Shown here: one piece after another, positions 7,097-15,485 of the stretch
Numbering within the stretch: position 1 is the first letter of the stretch
How the letters are laid out: every line of letters starts with the position of its first letter
From: Phycisphaerae bacterium
GTDB taxonomy: Bacteria > Planctomycetota > Phycisphaerae > UBA1845
Length of the DNA: 20,678 bases
NCBI GenBank assembly: GCA_029260195.1
Contig: JAJDDS010000249.1
Location: 1 to 20,678, forward strand
Direction of reading: 5' to 3'
The notes under the pieces: model-generated
Told to the model about the DNA's origin: nothing
Databases searched by the model: none
Seen by the model: the letters and a program-made list of their open reading frames with translations, nothing else
Made by a program: the position numbers and the translations under genes

Positions 7097-7903
7097 ATGC
7101 GGCGCACGGGGGCGCCGGAGCGGCGCTTCGGGTGTGCGCCTGCGCGGCGTGGTTTTACGCTGGTCGAGTTGCTCGTTGTGTTCGCAATTATCGGCCTACT
7201 GCTTTCGATGTTGGTTCCTTCGTTTCGCTCGGCGCGGGGGCAGATGCGCACATTGATGTGTGCGTCGAATCTGCGCACGGCGGCGTTGGAGTTTCAGTTG
7301 TTTGCCGGCGGTGAGAGCAAGGGCGGGCGGGGCGAGAGCGAGAAGCTGGGCAAGAACAAGTTCTGGATCGACGATTTCCAGGCCTACCTCTACGGTACCG
7401 GCGATTTTTGGGATGCAGCGGGCGTGTCGAGCGTGACGATGCGTGCGGGAGAGCAGCTGTTGCTCTGTCCGGCTGGCCCGAAGACGCTCGTCAAGACGAG
7501 CAAGATGCCCTTCGGCGCCGATGCGGTCGGACCGCCGGAGAATGTGTCGATTGGAGTCAATAGCCGGCTTTACCGCTCGGTCGAGAAGAATTCCCAGGGC
7601 GATCTTGTCTTGGCGTCGAAGACCTCTACGCACGTCGGTTCGAATGTTGTGAGCCATCCGTATGTGCCGCTCCTTTTCGATGTTGATGGCCGTGAGGCCG
7701 TCAATCGCGGCGTCTCACCGTTCTATAGCGCCCCGCGGGGGAGGGTAGGTATCGGTGATCCTTACGCGAGCGAACTCCTCTGGTTTCCGTCGGCGCGCCA
7801 TCGGGGCGGTACCAATGTGGCGTTCGTCGGCGGGCATGTGCAAACCAGCAGGAAACCTGCCCGTGAGCCGTGGGATTGGGAGTATCAGCCGCCAACTCGG
7901 TAG
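7097..7903 (+). CDS. Prepilin-type N-terminal cleavage/methylation protein (pseudopilin, H-X9-DG-like)
   Basis: 268 aa from ATG 7097, chosen because GGAGG lies 3 nt upstream and the leader then has a normal length of 19 residues; in-frame GTG 6968 and ATG 7022 are alternatives. The type III signal ARRG-FTLVELLVVFAIIG gives cleavage after Gly19, Phe at +1, Glu at +5 (residue 24) and one hydrophobic helix. The protein is then a soluble pseudopilin-like domain. Near the C-terminus, RHRGGTNVAFVGGHVQ matches the H-X9-DG motif of the large planctomycete/verrucomicrobial family, starting at His235, except that Asp is replaced by Gly. By family knowledge it is processed by a prepilin peptidase in the inner membrane and joins a type II secretion or type IV pilus-like assembly. 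No other secretion gene is in the window. The hybrid kinase gene begins 15 nt after its stop. Confidence 0.88.
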   Translation: MRRTGAPERRFGCAPARRGFTLVELLVVFAIIGLLLSMLVPSFRSARGQMRTLMCASNLRTAALEFQLFAGGESKGGRGESEKLGKNKFWIDDFQAYLYGTGDFWDAAGVSSVTMRAGEQLLLCPAGPKTLVKTSKMPFGADAVGPPENVSIGVNSRLYRSVEKNSQGDLVLASKTSTHVGSNVVSHPYVPLLFDVDGREAVNRGVSPFYSAPRGRVGIGDPYASELLWFPSARHRGGTNVAFVGGHVQTSRKPAREPWDWEYQPPTR

Positions 7904-7918
7904 GGTACCCTCCCGCAC

Positions 7919-10204
7919 ATGAGTCTACGCACGCGGCTGATCTACCTGCTGGCGACCTTCGCGGTATTCGTTGTAATCGCGGTGTCGGTCACGATCTACG
8001 GGACCCAGCTTCACATCGCCGAGCTGTTCACGAGCTTCCGGCGGTCGATGGATCAGACGGGACGAATCGACCGTATCAAGAACGCTGCGGACGGCCAGAT
8101 CAGTCGGTTGCGGGATATCGTTGACGGGCGCATCGAGGATACGCCAGCCTACCGTGATGCCCGAGTCGAGTTCTTCAACGAGGTCGAGCGCGTTGCTGGG
8201 TTCGCGGCAGCCGCCGACGAAACGGTCCGGCGCGAAATACTGGACATCAAGACTGCGCTCGAGCGCGAAACCACGCGTTGCCTGTCGCTGGTGCGCGACG
8301 GGAATCCTGACGAGGCGCGGGAGTTGCTTGGGACGCGGGTCGAGGGCGAACTTCTCGGCTCGTTGCACGCCCGGTTGAATGCGACTCTGATCGCGCTCAC
8401 GCTGGTCGGTGGCAAGTCGCTCGGTGTCCAGAATACGACGTTGATGCAGGTTATCGTGCTCGCGATCGTGGTCGTCGTGCTGGCGGCTGGGCTTATGATC
8501 GTGGGGGCTCGGCTGATCAGGCGGTGGCTCATTGTGCCGATCACCGAGTTGCGACACGCGACCGAGAAGTTCAGTGCCCGGGATCTTAGTTTTCGCGTCT
8601 CCCTGCCGTATCACGACGAGTTGGGCGCACTTGGGAACGCCATGAACTCGATGGCGGCTTCCCTCGAAACGGCGCAGGCGGAACTGCATACGTCCGAAGC
8701 CAAATACCGCGTTCTATTCGAGAATCTCCGGGACGCGGTCGTCATCTGCGATATCGAGGGCAGTGTTATCGAGTGCCACGAAGGTGACACTCGCGTTTTT
8801 GCTTTCGAAGGGATCGAACACATCGGCCGGCGCCTCGTGGATATTTGGCCGCAATGGGGGTTCCGGCGGCTGGATTGGCCGTCGTTGATCGAGCGGGTGA
8901 TCACGTCGGGTCGGCCGTTCCGGGCGGCCGACGTTCCGTTGCGTCGCGCCGAGAGCGCCGCGTCCGACATGATCGTCGACGTGATTGTCTATCCGGTCGC
9001 CTACGACAACATGCGATACGCCGCCATCGTCTTACGCGACGTGACCGAGCGCGAGCTGCTGCAACGCCGCGTTCGTCACGCCGACAAGATGGAAGCCACG
9101 GGGACGCTCGCCGGCGGCATTGCCCACGATTTCAACAACCTGCTGACCAGCGCCATCGGAACGCTTTCGCTGCTCGGAAACGAGATCGTCGACGAGCGCC
9201 AGAACGACTTGCTCCAGACCGCCCTGCGGGCGTCGTGGCAGGCGGCCGGTCTTTCGCGCCGTTTGCTGGATTTCGCCAGCGGCGGGTCTGGTCGCCCGCA
9301 GGTGCTTCGTCTGCGCGAGGTCGTCACGTTGGTGCTGGGTTCGCTGGACGCATCGGTCTTTGACGGCATCGACGTCGCCTGCGAGTGTCATCACGACGTG
9401 CTGGTCCGCGTCGATCGCGACCAGTTGACGCAGATCATCCTCAACCTCGTCCGAAACGCGTGCGATGCGATGTCCGAGCCGGGATCGCTACGCGTCAGTG
9501 TCGACATGACGGCTGACGTCGGTCACGACGAGAAATCGTCACCCCAGCCCTGCGGGGTGCTGACTGTGACGGATACCGGCGGGGGTATGACGCCTGAAGT
9601 GAAGGAGCGGCTGTTCGAACCACTCTTCACGACCAAAGTGCGCGCTTCCCACCGGGGGCGCGGGTTGGGCTTGGCGATCGTCTACGCTTCGGTCAAGAGC
9701 GCGGGCGGGTTCATTCAAGTCGACAGCGAACTCGGTGTTGGGACGACGTTCAGGGTGTATCTGCCGGTTGGTGAGGGTGTTCCGGAACCGGTCGAGCGGC
9801 CGGCGTATGCTGGTCCCGCGGAGAAGGGGCACGGGACCGTTCTTGTTGTCGACGACGAGCCCATGATCGTTCGCATGTGCGTTGATGCCCTGCAAAGATG
9901 GGGCTACGCCGTTGTCAGCGCCGACAGCATCACGGACGCCGCCCAGAAGTTCGACTCGGCTTCCGACGACATCGCGCTCGCGCTCATCGACATCAACCTG
10001 CCCGACGGTTCCGGCGTTCTGCTGGCCCAGGATCTAGTCTCGCTCAGCCCCGAGTTGCGCATTGTGTTCGCGACCGGGTTCGGCGACACGTCGGTTCCGC
10101 CGGACCTCGAGCCCAACGTTTGTGGGCGCCTCGCCAAACCATTCGCGCTCGATCAGCTCTCCGCCATGCTCTCGGCGGCGCTCTCACCCACGTCCCACGA
10201 TTAG
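7919..10204 (+). CDS. Hybrid sensor histidine kinase/response regulator (HAMP-PAS-HisKA-HATPase_c-REC)
   Basis: 761 aa. Two membrane helices (about 8-27 and 174-199) enclose a helical periplasmic sensor of about 145 residues. HAMP spans about 197-250 and PAS about 262-375. The HisKA H-box, GGIAHDFNNLLT, has phospho-acceptor His403. The ATPase domain has the N-box NLVRNACDAM (509-518), G1 DTGGGM (552-557), and G2 GRGLGLAI (580-587). The C-terminal receiver (640-755) has Asp645/Asp646, phospho-acceptor Asp691, Thr719 and Lys740, so it looks fully functional. The H-box is of the HDFNN type common in hybrid kinases. It senses an unknown periplasmic or membrane signal and passes phosphate to its own receiver; no phosphotransfer protein or separate output regulator is next to it. 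The start has a weak ribosome site 15 nt after the pseudopilin stop, suggesting cotranscription. Confidence 0.95.
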   Translation: MSLRTRLIYLLATFAVFVVIAVSVTIYGTQLHIAELFTSFRRSMDQTGRIDRIKNAADGQISRLRDIVDGRIEDTPAYRDARVEFFNEVERVAGFAAAADETVRREILDIKTALERETTRCLSLVRDGNPDEARELLGTRVEGELLGSLHARLNATLIALTLVGGKSLGVQNTTLMQVIVLAIVVVVLAAGLMIVGARLIRRWLIVPITELRHATEKFSARDLSFRVSLPYHDELGALGNAMNSMAASLETAQAELHTSEAKYRVLFENLRDAVVICDIEGSVIECHEGDTRVFAFEGIEHIGRRLVDIWPQWGFRRLDWPSLIERVITSGRPFRAADVPLRRAESAASDMIVDVIVYPVAYDNMRYAAIVLRDVTERELLQRRVRHADKMEATGTLAGGIAHDFNNLLTSAIGTLSLLGNEIVDERQNDLLQTALRASWQAAGLSRRLLDFASGGSGRPQVLRLREVVTLVLGSLDASVFDGIDVACECHHDVLVRVDRDQLTQIILNLVRNACDAMSEPGSLRVSVDMTADVGHDEKSSPQPCGVLTVTDTGGGMTPEVKERLFEPLFTTKVRASHRGRGLGLAIVYASVKSAGGFIQVDSELGVGTTFRVYLPVGEGVPEPVERPAYAGPAEKGHGTVLVVDDEPMIVRMCVDALQRWGYAVVSADSITDAAQKFDSASDDIALALIDINLPDGSGVLLAQDLVSLSPELRIVFATGFGDTSVPPDLEPNVCGRLAKPFALDQLSAMLSAALSPTSHD

Positions 10205-10241
10205 CCCACGCTCGCCCGAAGTGTGATAACGTTCCGAGTGC

Positions 10242-10907
10242 TCAGCGCGCGTCACCGTTTGCCCCGGTATCCGCCGGTGGAAACCGATCCAGAATAGACT
10301 CCCAATCCTCCCGTCGGAACGTGACGCCGATCCAGATGATGAGCGGAACGACGTAGGTTGTAGCCGGCACGACGGCGATGATGTTTGACGCCTCGGCCAG
10401 CACACGGTCCCACGGCGGATCCCAGCGGTACAGGCAGTAGGGTCTGTCGCCGTGGAAGAACATCACCAAGATGCAGGCGAATCGTCCGGCGACGAACATG
10501 TGTACACACAGCATACCCCACAACAGCGCCCAAAGCCTGCGCGTCCACGAAATCGGCGTAGCCAGCACGAGGGCAGCCAGTGCGGCTGCGGGCATGAAAC
10601 CAAGGTGGCGACTGCTGGTGTGCGGCGCGGCAGTAATGCTATCGGGCGACTGGCGTGCGGCGAGGTTCCCAATGACGATGTTGATGTCCCGTTCGGGATC
10701 TTCGTCGTACTTGGAATAGACCAGGACGACGGCGTTCGTTCCGTAGATTCCCTCAGGCTTCCCGCCCGGTTCGACGCCGAGCACCGTCGTCGCGAAACTC
10801 GCGAACGCGCGGCTGTACGCCTCCGCCGGCGCCCGCCAAGGCCAGGCGAACAGTGTATAAAGAACGATCACCCCGACGAAGAAAGTGACTGCGCGCCTGT
10901 TACGCAT
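10242..10907 (-). CDS. Exosortase H-associated membrane protein
   Basis: 221 aa from ATG 10907, whose start overlaps the last 8 nt of xrtH (ATGCGTAA), so the two are probably translationally coupled. The frame is open further upstream, but that part is the out-of-frame copy of xrtH. Hydrophobic segments lie at about 6-24, 133-150, 158-180 and 200-217. Between the first two is a long extracytoplasmic loop (about 25-130). The middle carries FHGDRPYCLYRWDPPWD. Position and layout match the small membrane protein known to accompany exosortase H in other genomes. Its biochemical role is unknown; helping substrate presentation or enzyme stability is only an inference. It ends 37 nt from the convergent hybrid kinase gene. 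Confidence 0.75.
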   Translation of the reverse strand: MRNRRAVTFFVGVIVLYTLFAWPWRAPAEAYSRAFASFATTVLGVEPGGKPEGIYGTNAVVLVYSKYDEDPERDINIVIGNLAARQSPDSITAAPHTSSRHLGFMPAAALAALVLATPISWTRRLWALLWGMLCVHMFVAGRFACILVMFFHGDRPYCLYRWDPPWDRVLAEASNIIAVVPATTYVVPLIIWIGVTFRREDWESILDRFPPADTGANGDAR

Positions 10908-11547
10908 CGGTCGTCGACTCGACCGGCCGGCGGGTCGCTCGCAGCGCCCACATGATCCAGAAGAAAAGCGCCAGGAAGATGAACGCCGGCTGCCACACAT
11001 CGACGTGCATGACGTGGAACAGCTTTGGGAAGTATATCCGTGTGTAGTACAGCGAGATGATACGAATCAGGTTGATTGACAGGAGCACCACCGTTCCGAC
11101 GAATATCCCCGGAACTTTCGCCGCGAATCGAACCGGCGACGCCAGCACCGCCCCGACGAACAGCGCCGACGGGAAGATCGCGTCGCAGCCGTGGCGGATT
11201 TGCACCGATGCCCGCGACGACACGACCGCATATCCGGACGAGTGGGCATCGTCGCCGAGCAGGCGGATGATCCAGGCTGACAGCTTCGCGTTCAGGTTCA
11301 GATAGGATTCGAATGCCTCGGTCTGCGTGAAATACGCGAAGAAGAATGCGGCGAAGGCGCTCATCAGGATCGTGAAGACCGCGACGAACCGAAACACAGG
11401 CCCCTTGCGGCGGAACCAAGTGAGGCCGAACCGCCGAGGCGAATCGCCGTTGCTGTCGGGCTCTGGCGGCGCTCCCACCGTCGCGCCGCCCGACGATGCG
11501 TCACGGGTCGGTCTCTCGCCGTGTTTCTTCCGTTTGGAACGGCTCAA
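10900..11547 (-). CDS. xrtH: Exosortase H (IPTLxxWG-CTERM-specific sorting enzyme)
   Basis: 215 aa if started at TTG 11547, which has GGGAG 9 nt upstream. The frame is open to ATG 11805, but that start lies upstream of an intrinsic terminator that the frame runs through, and the extra residues look non-coding; in-frame ATG 11718 and GTG 11478 are alternatives. The core has several membrane helices. The exosortase triad is visible: Cys121 in RHGCDAIFPSALF, Arg162 in NLIRIISLYY, and His181 in HVMHVDVWQ, the last two matching the XrtH pattern. By family knowledge it is an inner-membrane cysteine protease/transpeptidase that processes proteins bearing an IPTLxxWG tripartite C-terminal tail. A substrate with that tail is encoded directly upstream. 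A weak promoter (TGGCAA 11629-11624, 17 nt, TATCGT 11606-11601) may serve it. Residues 1-45 form a charged, low-complexity cytoplasmic tail, whose boundary is uncertain. Confidence 0.9.
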   Translation of the reverse strand: MSRSKRKKHGERPTRDASSGGATVGAPPEPDSNGDSPRRFGLTWFRRKGPVFRFVAVFTILMSAFAAFFFAYFTQTEAFESYLNLNAKLSAWIIRLLGDDAHSSGYAVVSSRASVQIRHGCDAIFPSALFVGAVLASPVRFAAKVPGIFVGTVVLLSINLIRIISLYYTRIYFPKLFHVMHVDVWQPAFIFLALFFWIMWALRATRRPVESTTDA

Positions 11548-11829
11548 TGCGTTACGCTCCCGGTTGGCATGTGTTGGTTTCCAGCCGACACGAATCGTCC
11601 ACGATACCGGAATCAGCCCCCGCTTGCCACCGCGCCTGCGATTGCTGACGAAGGGGAGTGCGGTGAACACGCCAAACGCTTCCCCTCCCTCACGGTCGGG
11701 GCTCGGATAAGACGCCATCCGCCCGAGATAGCGCACCAGCGCGTGCGCAAAAAAGTGCCCGCCGAATCCGCTGCGGATCGGCGGGCACGAATTAGACGAA
11801 CCCAAGCCCTATCAGGCTAAGTCAGCCTG
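11548..11829. other. Intergenic region between substrate gene and xrtH
   Basis: 282 nt holding the terminator (11749-11788) and a weak possible xrtH promoter (11601-11629, minus). No gene is supported. Confidence 0.6.
11749..11788 (-). terminator. Strong rho-independent terminator after the IPTL-CTERM gene
   Basis: GTGCCCGCCGA ... TCGGCGGGCAC form an 11-bp stem that is extended by TCCG/CGGA across a one-base bulge, with a 3-nt loop (11755-11788). On the minus strand it is followed by six T (11754-11749). It begins 41 nt after the stop codon at 11830 and should separate the substrate transcript from xrtH. Confidence 0.88.
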
Positions 11830-14493
11830 TTAGGCCTTCGCGGTCAAACGCCGGCGAGCGAAGACGACCGTACCAGCCGTCGCCAGCAGCAGGGTCATGA
11901 TCCACAGTCCCCACTCGGAGACGGTCGGAATCGGAACGCCCGGCTGGCAAGCGAGACACTCGGTTGCCGCGGTGCCGGCACAGAAGCCATCCCACTCGAC
12001 ATCGCAGCAGAACGGGTCGATCGCGCACACCGCGTTGCAGCAGGCTGCGTTGTCGCATGAGCGGGAACCGGTACCGAGCGGATCACAGCAGTCGCCGGAA
12101 GCGGGATCACCGCACGGGACGAAACCGCAGTCGATCAGCAGCTCGCCACAACCGGCGACCTTTGCGCCAGTCTCGGGATCCCAACTACCGACGCGGATCT
12201 TGTACGTCTGGCCCAGGACAAGAGCCATCTGCACTTCGGACATACCGCCGCCGAACCCGCAGTCGTCGTCACCACAGGCCGCTTGGAGCCCAGTCGGCGC
12301 GCACCCAGCACCGTCGTAGACCTCCAGCGTTGAGTCATAGCTGTCGCCAGCGGGGCTGCATAGGCTGATGAGCGCATTGGCGCTCGTGCAAGTCGCGACG
12401 TAGTCGAACCAGATGTCGTGCTTGCCGGCACTTGGGTCGAGGCAGGGGGCGACCACCGGAGGTCCGTCGGTCGTCGCGCCGCAGGTGCTGAACGGGGTCA
12501 CGCCGTCCGTTACCGACAGTGCGGCGGCGCAGGCATCGTTCCCCATGTCGCACGTAATCGTGAGGTTTCCAGTGCCTGTGATGCCGGGGCCGGAACCGCC
12601 AACGCGGATCAGAAGGGCGTCGCCGGCGGTGACCGCCAGGCTCGCGACTTCCGCAGTGAGGCCGCAGCCTCCCGCGGTGTCGTTGCAACCCAGGAGCTCG
12701 GCATCGCCCGGTGGGCACGTCCCGTTGTCAGTGTAGACGGCGAGCTTGGAATCGTAGTCGGCGTCGTTGCACGTGCTCACGGTGAGCGTACCGGTGCAGG
12801 TGGCTGTGTGGCTGTACCACACGTCGTTGTCGACGGTTTGGCTGACCGAGTTGCATGACCCGGCCACGTGCGTCACACCGTCGGTCGAGGCGGAGATCGT
12901 GCTGAACGGAGCGCCGCAGCATGCGATCGGCTCCGCATTGGCGCAGTCATCGTTGTCCGGTGGGTTTATGCACACGCAGTCAACGCAACTGGTGGCGCCT
13001 CCGCCGCATTCAGTGTTGAGCGTGTCGCATTCCTCACAGCCTTCTCGTGTTCCGTTGCCGCACACTGGAATAGTCCCGGCGTAGCATGCGATTTCCGCGT
13101 TAATGACCAGGGCTGAATCCGGGAAACCGATGTTAGCCAGAGGCGTCCAGTTGGCGATGCCGCAGTTCGCCGACGCGGTGTCCGCGCGGATGTACGACGG
13201 ACCGCAGCTCGGGGCTGTATTCTGCTCGACGACGAAGGTGCCGACGGGGTTGTGGATCTCGACCACCATGTCAGACCCTGCCGGAATAACCGGCGGGTTC
13301 GGGAATGTAATCGTCACGAGCGTGTCTTCGTCTATCGCGTTCGTGGTGATGCACTCGGTACAGATCGGGGTCATTGAACTCCCAGTGGGTTCTGACTCGA
13401 CGGTCGCACAGGATGCGATTTCGTAAATCTGCGCACACACCGTAGTGCCGTCGCCGGACGCGCCAACCTCAAGTGTGACGCTGGTCACCTCAATGTCGTT
13501 GACTCCCCAACCTTCGACCCCGTCATCGAAGCAGCGAGCCCAGTTCTGGTCCGCGAGGCCTCCACCGCACGAGATGCTCACGGCGCCCAACGCCGTATCC
13601 TTGCTGGTGCTTTGCGTCACCGTGCCGTTGCATACGGTGATCGAACTCGCCGGGCAACCGCCGCAATCACAGTCGACCGGGCACGCGCTGCCGTCGACGC
13701 AGAGGTTATCGGGTGCCGTAGCCGAAGGATCACAGTCCTCGCCCGGCTCTAGGACTCCATTGTTGCAGACGGAAGGAGCACAAGTGACCGACACGGTATA
13801 GCCACTCTCAATGCCGGTCGTGTCGCCTACGCGAAGGTGGTAGACGTCGCCAAGAAATACATTCCAGGAAAGAGCAGTGCCCGTGTCATCACACGCGACG
13901 AGCGCATTGCAGGCGTCCGGGGCAACAAATCCATGCACCATGTTCAGGCAGGCGTTGCCCGAGGTACAAGTGGACGTCATGGTCGCAATTCCGGTGCACG
14001 TTGGGTTGTACTCGTAGTACGCGTCGATCATCAGGGAGTTGTCGAGGCAGATGCCGGTCTCACCCCCGTCGCTGGCCGTGTTTCCGACGGTCGTTCCGTT
14101 GACGGGTACGCCCTCGAAGATGGGGCACGCCGGCGCCGATGGACAGTTGTCACAAGTTCCGCACACGCATGTGATCGGGTCGCAAGCGCTCCCGTCCGTG
14201 CAGGTGTCGCCCGGCGGCGCGGCAGTGGGGTCGCAGTCCTCGGTCGGGTCGACCACTCCGTCACCACAGACGCCTGGTCCCTCCGGCCGCCCGGCGGGTG
14301 ATTCCATCATGATCGGGCCGATGGGGCGAGCAACTGGCGCTGCGGACGTGGAAGTCCCCTTCTCAAGCACCGTCAAGACGTTTGCCTGCTGGGTTTGTTG
14401 CGGCGGTGCTGCGATCGCGATGGATGCGACCACAGCCAAACATGTTGCCACGCACACCATGGCGCGGCCTCTTGATTTCATACAGAATTGCAT
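11830..14493 (-). CDS. Cysteine-rich secreted surface protein with IPTL-CTERM sorting tail
   Basis: 887 aa from ATG 14493, with GGAGG 6 nt upstream. A signal peptide covers about 1-29, ending near IAIAAP. Three Myxococcus-type cysteine-rich motifs follow the pattern CxxGxxxxxExCD at 76-89, 243-256 and 478-490. Two related beta-sandwich units (about 514-648 and 652-788) start with a (D)NDxCA motif and include VWYSHTATC and IWFDYVATC, as in PPC-like domains; a looser third copy lies at about 138-238. A Cys-rich unit at 812-850 reads CCNAVCAIDPFCCDVEWDGFC. The tail has IPTVSEWG (855-862), a hydrophobic helix (863-879) and RRR (880-882), the three parts of an exosortase H substrate. It should be exported by Sec, processed by XrtH and held at the surface. 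It is probably a monocistronic gene, ended by the terminator. Ligand unknown. Confidence 0.93.
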   Translation of the reverse strand: MQFCMKSRGRAMVCVATCLAVVASIAIAAPPQQTQQANVLTVLEKGTSTSAAPVARPIGPIMMESPAGRPEGPGVCGDGVVDPTEDCDPTAAPPGDTCTDGSACDPITCVCGTCDNCPSAPACPIFEGVPVNGTTVGNTASDGGETGICLDNSLMIDAYYEYNPTCTGIATMTSTCTSGNACLNMVHGFVAPDACNALVACDDTGTALSWNVFLGDVYHLRVGDTTGIESGYTVSVTCAPSVCNNGVLEPGEDCDPSATAPDNLCVDGSACPVDCDCGGCPASSITVCNGTVTQSTSKDTALGAVSISCGGGLADQNWARCFDDGVEGWGVNDIEVTSVTLEVGASGDGTTVCAQIYEIASCATVESEPTGSSMTPICTECITTNAIDEDTLVTITFPNPPVIPAGSDMVVEIHNPVGTFVVEQNTAPSCGPSYIRADTASANCGIANWTPLANIGFPDSALVINAEIACYAGTIPVCGNGTREGCEECDTLNTECGGGATSCVDCVCINPPDNDDCANAEPIACCGAPFSTISASTDGVTHVAGSCNSVSQTVDNDVWYSHTATCTGTLTVSTCNDADYDSKLAVYTDNGTCPPGDAELLGCNDTAGGCGLTAEVASLAVTAGDALLIRVGGSGPGITGTGNLTITCDMGNDACAAALSVTDGVTPFSTCGATTDGPPVVAPCLDPSAGKHDIWFDYVATCTSANALISLCSPAGDSYDSTLEVYDGAGCAPTGLQAACGDDDCGFGGGMSEVQMALVLGQTYKIRVGSWDPETGAKVAGCGELLIDCGFVPCGDPASGDCCDPLGTGSRSCDNAACCNAVCAIDPFCCDVEWDGFCAGTAATECLACQPGVPIPTVSEWGLWIMTLLLATAGTVVFARRRLTAKA

Positions 14494-14693
14494 TGTGACC
14501 CTCCTTATGGGTTTTGCAGAATCCTTTTCCCGAATCCGAGCGCCTGGCTGTCTCGCATCAACCGTGCGGGAACCAAGCCAAGCCGTGTCCCGGCAGTGCC
14601 GGGGTTCAGTACATAAAAGTCAGTTGTGTTTTCTAGAAGTTGCGACCCGCACCGCCGTCTCTCGGCGATGAGGATCTCGCTACGGTCCGATGT
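14494..14693 (-). promoter_or_regulatory. Leader and presumed promoter region of the IPTL-CTERM gene
   Basis: Between the Lnt-like stop and ATG 14493. The TTTTATGTA stretch near 14610 could hold a -10 box, but no good -35 partner is seen. A small hairpin, CCCGGC/GCCGGG with a 4-nt loop near 14600, lies just downstream and could affect the leader RNA. Nothing else was recognised. Confidence 0.3.
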
Positions 14694-15389
14694 TCAGGCG
14701 AACACCGGCGGAGCGCGGGGGCGGGAAGGACAAGGTACGAAACAAGGCCGGCCGGCTGGAATCACATGCCACAGCCAACGACCGGCTTCGTCCAAGCCGA
14801 GTTGAAGCCCCGGAAGTGTGATCCGGAGGCGAATCCTACTAATAATCGCGAGCAACCAAGCGCTCGCAAAAGCGACGATGAACGCGACCAGGACGTATCC
14901 GAATGCCCGACCGACCACCGTCACGAGCCAGCCGTCACCCTGAGTGCCGGCGAGAAGTCCGTGCCGGAGTGCGAGCGGACGCAGCGCGCATTCCACGAGC
15001 ATCCAGCCGACGCCAAGAACGAACGGGCTGAAGCCAATCCGCCGCGTGATCCGGGCGCCGACGTACCCGTATGCCGCCGGAATCAAGGTCAGTAGCAGAA
15101 ACGACCCGACCCCAGGCGCGACCGCGGTCATCTCCATCCCGGATGCGAACCCGTAAAGGGACATCCCCCACGCGGCGCCGCACGCGAGCGCCCCGACGGG
15201 CGTCAGTACCTGAACGGCACGCAGCAATGGCAGGAGTGTGATGAGGCCAAGCCAAGGATGGGGGCGAACGCCAACAGCCAGTGCCATTAAGTAGGCACTG
15301 AACACTACCCCCATGAGCAGCAGTATCGCGCCGCGCCGACCAACGCTGCGCCGAGGGGTCTCGATATGCGACCGTCGCTTCATTCCCAT
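14694..15389 (-). CDS. Apolipoprotein N-acyltransferase-like membrane protein lacking the nitrilase domain
   Basis: 231 aa from ATG 15389; ATG 15383 and ATG 15485 are in-frame alternatives and none has a good ribosome site. About five or six hydrophobic helices. The region HPWLGLITLLPLLRAVQ, then a glycine-rich helix (ACGAAWGMSLYGFASG), then GWMLVECALRPLALRHG resembles the N-terminal membrane part of Lnt, where a similar ExxR segment precedes the catalytic domain. The carbon-nitrogen hydrolase domain with its Glu-Lys-Cys triad is absent: the protein ends about 40 residues after its last helix in a Pro/Arg/Cys-rich tail. It therefore cannot be a normal lipoprotein acyltransferase. It may be a scaffold, a lipid-binding protein or a relict. 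It lies upstream of the IPTL-CTERM gene on the same strand; a shared role is conjecture. Confidence 0.62.
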   Translation of the reverse strand: MGMKRRSHIETPRRSVGRRGAILLLMGVVFSAYLMALAVGVRPHPWLGLITLLPLLRAVQVLTPVGALACGAAWGMSLYGFASGMEMTAVAPGVGSFLLLTLIPAAYGYVGARITRRIGFSPFVLGVGWMLVECALRPLALRHGLLAGTQGDGWLVTVVGRAFGYVLVAFIVAFASAWLLAIISRIRLRITLPGLQLGLDEAGRWLWHVIPAGRPCFVPCPSRPRAPPVFA

Positions 15390-15485
15390 ATCCAACCGTT
15401 GTCCGGCCTTCACCAACGATCTCCGAGCGATGGCAACCGCGACTACGGCCACCATCGTGCCCCGGCAACTTCGTTGAACAAGCAT

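Noticed and set aside
7919..10204. Possible need for a separate response regulator in the hybrid kinase operon
   Set aside because: None is encoded nearby; the C-terminal receiver of the kinase is complete, and the sigma-54 activator at the left end is 7 kb away with a degenerate receiver, so no pairing is claimed.
11548..11805. N-terminal extension of XrtH by 86 residues
   Set aside because: The frame runs through the intrinsic terminator at 11749-11788 and looks like translated intergenic DNA.
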